DNA of 64,000 nt, from positions 1 through 64,000 of the forward strand of contig CBFDCR010000024.1 in assembly GCA_965603365.1 (NCBI GenBank), read 5' to 3'. The stretch is from JAHELQ01 sp965603365 (GTDB taxonomy: Bacteria > Acidobacteriota > Aminicenantia > UBA2199). How positions within the stretch are numbered: position 1 is the stretch's first letter; every line of letters starts with the position of its first letter. The notes beneath the pieces were generated by a model. The model searched no databases. It saw nothing but the letters and a program-made list of their open reading frames with translations, and was not told the origin of the DNA. A program made the position numbers and the translations under genes. Shown here in pieces: positions 61,812-64,000 of the stretch.

Positions 61812-63701
61812 TTGTTAATCACCGTTTCCCCCTCCGTCAATATATTCGAACCCCTGACCTACGGCTATCACGGCAATCCCGACGATATTCAACCGGGCAG
61901 CCGGGTCATTGTTCCCCTGGGCAACCGGGTCGTCACCGGCTGGATAATGGAGAGCCGGCCGGAGACATTGTACCGGGGAAAGGTGAAGAATGTGATCGGC
62001 ATCATCGCCGACCACTATGTACCGGACACCTCGTTTATGGATTTTTGCCGGTCTGCGGCGGAACTCTACTTTGTCTCCCCTGCCATTTTGCTGGATTATG
62101 CCCTCTCCCCCAAACGAAAGCCCCTGAAGGCCATCTATTTTGAAAAGGACGGAGAGACCGTAGGCCTTCACCGGTTTTCCTTGCCGGAACTCCAGGCCTG
62201 GTCAAAAAAAACGCCCATCCAATTCTTCTATAAACACCTTCGTTCCCTTAATGACAACACTATTTCGGCGGTTCAGGATCATAAGATTGGCGGGGATGCG
62301 GAGAACAAGAAGGGTACAAAGAGCAGAGAAAATAGTTTTATATTGAGTTACCGGAGGGAAGAAGACTACCGGCAGGTCATCTCAACCTTCATCGATGAGG
62401 GTAAGGCCGTACTAATCGCAGTGCCGGACAATGCAACCGCCGCCTATGTGAAGCAGGCGATCCCCGGCGTGGAGGTCTACAATTCATCTTTAAAGACATC
62501 CCGGCGGGAAACATTGTGGGCAGATTTTTTGAAGGGGAAGGCGGGCGCCGTGGTAGGAGGCCTTTCGGCGCTGCTGCTGCCCATCGGCAACCTGGGGCTT
62601 GTGATATGTGAACGGGCCGGTTCACCGCTTTTTAAAAACACCACTTATTCGGAATTCAACATCCATACCCTGGCCAGGCTCCGGGCCGAAACCTTTCAAA
62701 TCCCCCTGATCGAAGGCTATTCCACCCTGAGTGTCAGGGCCGCCGCCAATAAAGAGGCGTACCGGATCGAAGACCGTCGGCAGGACCGGCAGATCGAACT
62801 GGAAGTCCATATGCTCAAGAGAGGGGAACTGCAGGTTCCCGATTCCTTGATCGAACTGATTAAAGCATATTTTTTAGAAAACAAAAAAATATTGATCCTG
62901 CTCAATCGAAAAGCCTCATTTCAATACCTGTTTTGTCCCAAATGCCAGCAGATCCAGAAATGTCACCACTGCCGGGGTGTCTTGAAAGTCGAAGAGGAAC
63001 AGGAAGGTGAGAACCACTGCCGAAAGTGCAAAAGTGAATTGGTCTTTGTCCAGGACATCAGTATGGCCTCGGTCAAGGAGAGGGTGGAGCGGCAGGTGTC
63101 GGAGAAGGGCATTTACACCCTGTCGGCGGAGAATTTCGACCAACCGTCATCGGTGGCCGAGAAGATTGAAAAGAGCAAAATCGTGATTTCTACCCCCGTC
63201 ATCCTCAATCCCTATTTTAGAGAATTATTTGATGCCGTTATCTACCTGCGGCCGGAATCCATGTTTAACATTAACCACTACGATGCGGCGGAGATGGTTT
63301 TTGCCAACGTGTCCGAACTCAGAGAGTTGGTCAAGGTGGGGGGATATATCGATATTTTCTCCACCTTTCACTTCCACTATGCCATGCGCCTCCTTGGCGA
63401 TGAGGCGGCCTTCTTTGACCGGGAGTTGAAGTACCGCCAGTGGTTCCGGCTGCCTCCCTATTTTAACGTCTACCACCTGGAGGTACGGCACAAGGATCTG
63501 CGAAAAATGGCCGCGCACATGCGAAAGATATACCGGCAATTTAAAGAGGAGTTCCACATCCAGCCTCCCTACCTCATCTCCCGCAGCAAAATCCACGGCT
63601 ACTACCGCGGCAAGATGGAGTTCCATGCCCAACCGAGTGTGCTCCATCGATCCGGCCTCCTGCAGCAGCGCAACCTCAAGGTCAGCCTCTTCGCCGTTTA
63701 A
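61812..63701 (+). CDS. PriA-like protein lacking helicase ATPase motifs
   Basis: TTG 61812 (AAGG six bases upstream) is the start that does not overlap udg; 629 residues. The N terminus is the PriA DNA-binding domain (VNIFEPLTYGYHGNPDDIQP then RVIVPLGNRVVTGWI). The helicase core is recognisable by FLKGKAGAVVGGLSALLLPI but where PriA has GVTGSGKTE I find only LSYRREEDYRQV, and DEEH is replaced by VICERAG. The six-Cys zinc part is kept from Cys375 on (CPKCQQIQKCHHCRG; HCRKC). It should bind DNA forks but not hydrolyse ATP. Degenerate PriA occur in Actinobacteria; here it might work with another helicase. Confidence 0.85.
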   Translation: MLITVSPSVNIFEPLTYGYHGNPDDIQPGSRVIVPLGNRVVTGWIMESRPETLYRGKVKNVIGIIADHYVPDTSFMDFCRSAAELYFVSPAILLDYALSPKRKPLKAIYFEKDGETVGLHRFSLPELQAWSKKTPIQFFYKHLRSLNDNTISAVQDHKIGGDAENKKGTKSRENSFILSYRREEDYRQVISTFIDEGKAVLIAVPDNATAAYVKQAIPGVEVYNSSLKTSRRETLWADFLKGKAGAVVGGLSALLLPIGNLGLVICERAGSPLFKNTTYSEFNIHTLARLRAETFQIPLIEGYSTLSVRAAANKEAYRIEDRRQDRQIELEVHMLKRGELQVPDSLIELIKAYFLENKKILILLNRKASFQYLFCPKCQQIQKCHHCRGVLKVEEEQEGENHCRKCKSELVFVQDISMASVKERVERQVSEKGIYTLSAENFDQPSSVAEKIEKSKIVISTPVILNPYFRELFDAVIYLRPESMFNINHYDAAEMVFANVSELRELVKVGGYIDIFSTFHFHYAMRLLGDEAAFFDRELKYRQWFRLPPYFNVYHLEVRHKDLRKMAAHMRKIYRQFKEEFHIQPPYLISRSKIHGYYRGKMEFHAQPSVLHRSGLLQQRNLKVSLFAV

Positions 63702-63756
63702 TAAGGTTTCCATCATTCCGATTTTTGAACCCGGTTAGATGAGTAAGGTGATGTGG

Positions 63757-63785
63757 TTGACAAATTTTAGAAAAAATCGTATAGT
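63757..63785 (+). promoter_or_regulatory. Strong sigma70 promoter near the right edge
   Basis: TTGACA (63757-63762), 17 bases, TATAGT (63780-63785), then AGGGGTGG. A ~70-base leader leads to ATG 63864. Confidence 0.7.
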
Positions 63786-63863
63786 AGGGGTGGCCCACTC
63801 AAAGGTGAGAGGCGCCGCTGTGTGAGTTCGATGTGTGTAAGAGAATAAGAAGAAGGTGACAGG

Positions 63864-64000
63864 ATGGAGCTGAATGCCCGGGCTATAAAAAAAATAGTGA
63901 GAGAAGAGCTGCCAGGATTGATGAAGCGGGACCGCAGCATTCGTAAATTTATACTGGATTTATCCAGGGAAGAGTTAAGGGAAATAAAGGAACGGACGGA
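63864..64000 (+). CDS. Protein start cut by window edge (DUF3782-like?)
   Basis: ATG 63864, with AAGGTG upstream, opens MELNARAIKKIVREELPGLM followed by a charged helix (DLSREELREIKERT) and is still open at 64000. Such helical starts are seen in DUF3782-type proteins with a C-terminal nuclease-like domain, but 45 residues are too few for a firm call. Confidence 0.45.
   Translation, partial: MELNARAIKKIVREELPGLMKRDRSIRKFILDLSREELREIKERT

Noticed and set aside
1..64000. tRNA, rRNA and riboswitch genes
   Set aside because: None found by eye; no cloverleaf or conserved riboswitch core recognised.

Overview
The window looks like chromosomal DNA of a Gram-negative (diderm), non-proteobacterial, environmental bacterium. 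Supporting evidence: an MsbA-type lipid flippase, three lipobox lipoproteins, a type IV pilin-like protein, a Sec-exported periplasmic sensor, coaB and coaC as separate genes, and many remnants of toxin-antitoxin and AAA-ATPase families. The overall style resembles Candidatus Aminicenantota or a relative. That placement is inference from gene content; there is no rRNA or tRNA in the window to test it.

Layout. 1-12.5 kb is a visibly AT-rich accessory block. It holds the 3' part of an unknown helical protein, a PIN toxin/antitoxin pair, and a five-gene same-strand unit (cytosolic multi-GAF histidine kinase, receiver-only response regulator, membrane TPR protein, 1422-residue propeller/tandem P-loop ATPase, small partner). 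The block is bracketed by two ~105-bp direct repeats that are both the leader and start of the same lost AAA-ATPase gene. 12.5-34 kb is GC-richer: saccharopine-dehydrogenase-like enzyme, permuted NlpC/P60-like protein, radical SAM enzyme, lytic transglycosylase, MATE pump, a large hybrid sensor, katA and a PerR-like regulator with readable promoters and operator, an ECF transporter, a radical SAM/SPASM enzyme beside an NphB-like aromatic prenyltransferase, and a trypsin-like protease between two small beta-rich proteins. 34-37.3 kb is a graveyard: broken vapBC, an Rpn nuclease tail and three arrays of degenerate 21-bp repeats. 37.4-54.4 kb mixes housekeeping and accessory genes (Na+/solute symporter, DUF62 enzyme, TPR lipoprotein, pilin, EtfAB, glycosyltransferase plus sulfatase-fold enzyme, QueF), more decayed toxin-antitoxin pairs, and two small cysteine-rich peptide genes. 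54.6-63.7 kb is one dense co-directional cluster: pterin-binding protein, DUF465, pssA, msbA, yicC, remA, gmk, coaC, coaB, udg, and a PriA-like protein without ATPase motifs.

Most striking items: (1) a 56-codon gene at 52346-52516 (minus) whose product has the leader of Bacteroidota-type class I lanthipeptides and a Cys/Ser/Thr-rich core, with no maturation enzyme nearby; (2) an ABBA aromatic prenyltransferase next to a radical SAM/SPASM protein; (3) the kinase-regulator-TPR-tandem-ATPase unit, in which one ATPase module is degenerate and the other intact; (4) 21-bp-period arrays at three nearby loci; (5) several genes whose -10 box sits directly on the start codon, suggesting leaderless mRNAs.

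How genes work together. PerR-like repressor and catalase form a peroxide-response pair. EcfS-EcfAA'-EcfT form one vitamin or metal importer. EtfBA carry electrons. CoaC and CoaB make 4'-phosphopantetheine in two separate polypeptides. PssA and MsbA serve membrane lipid biogenesis. The glycosyltransferase and sulfatase-fold protein are translationally coupled and probably build or decorate an envelope glycan.
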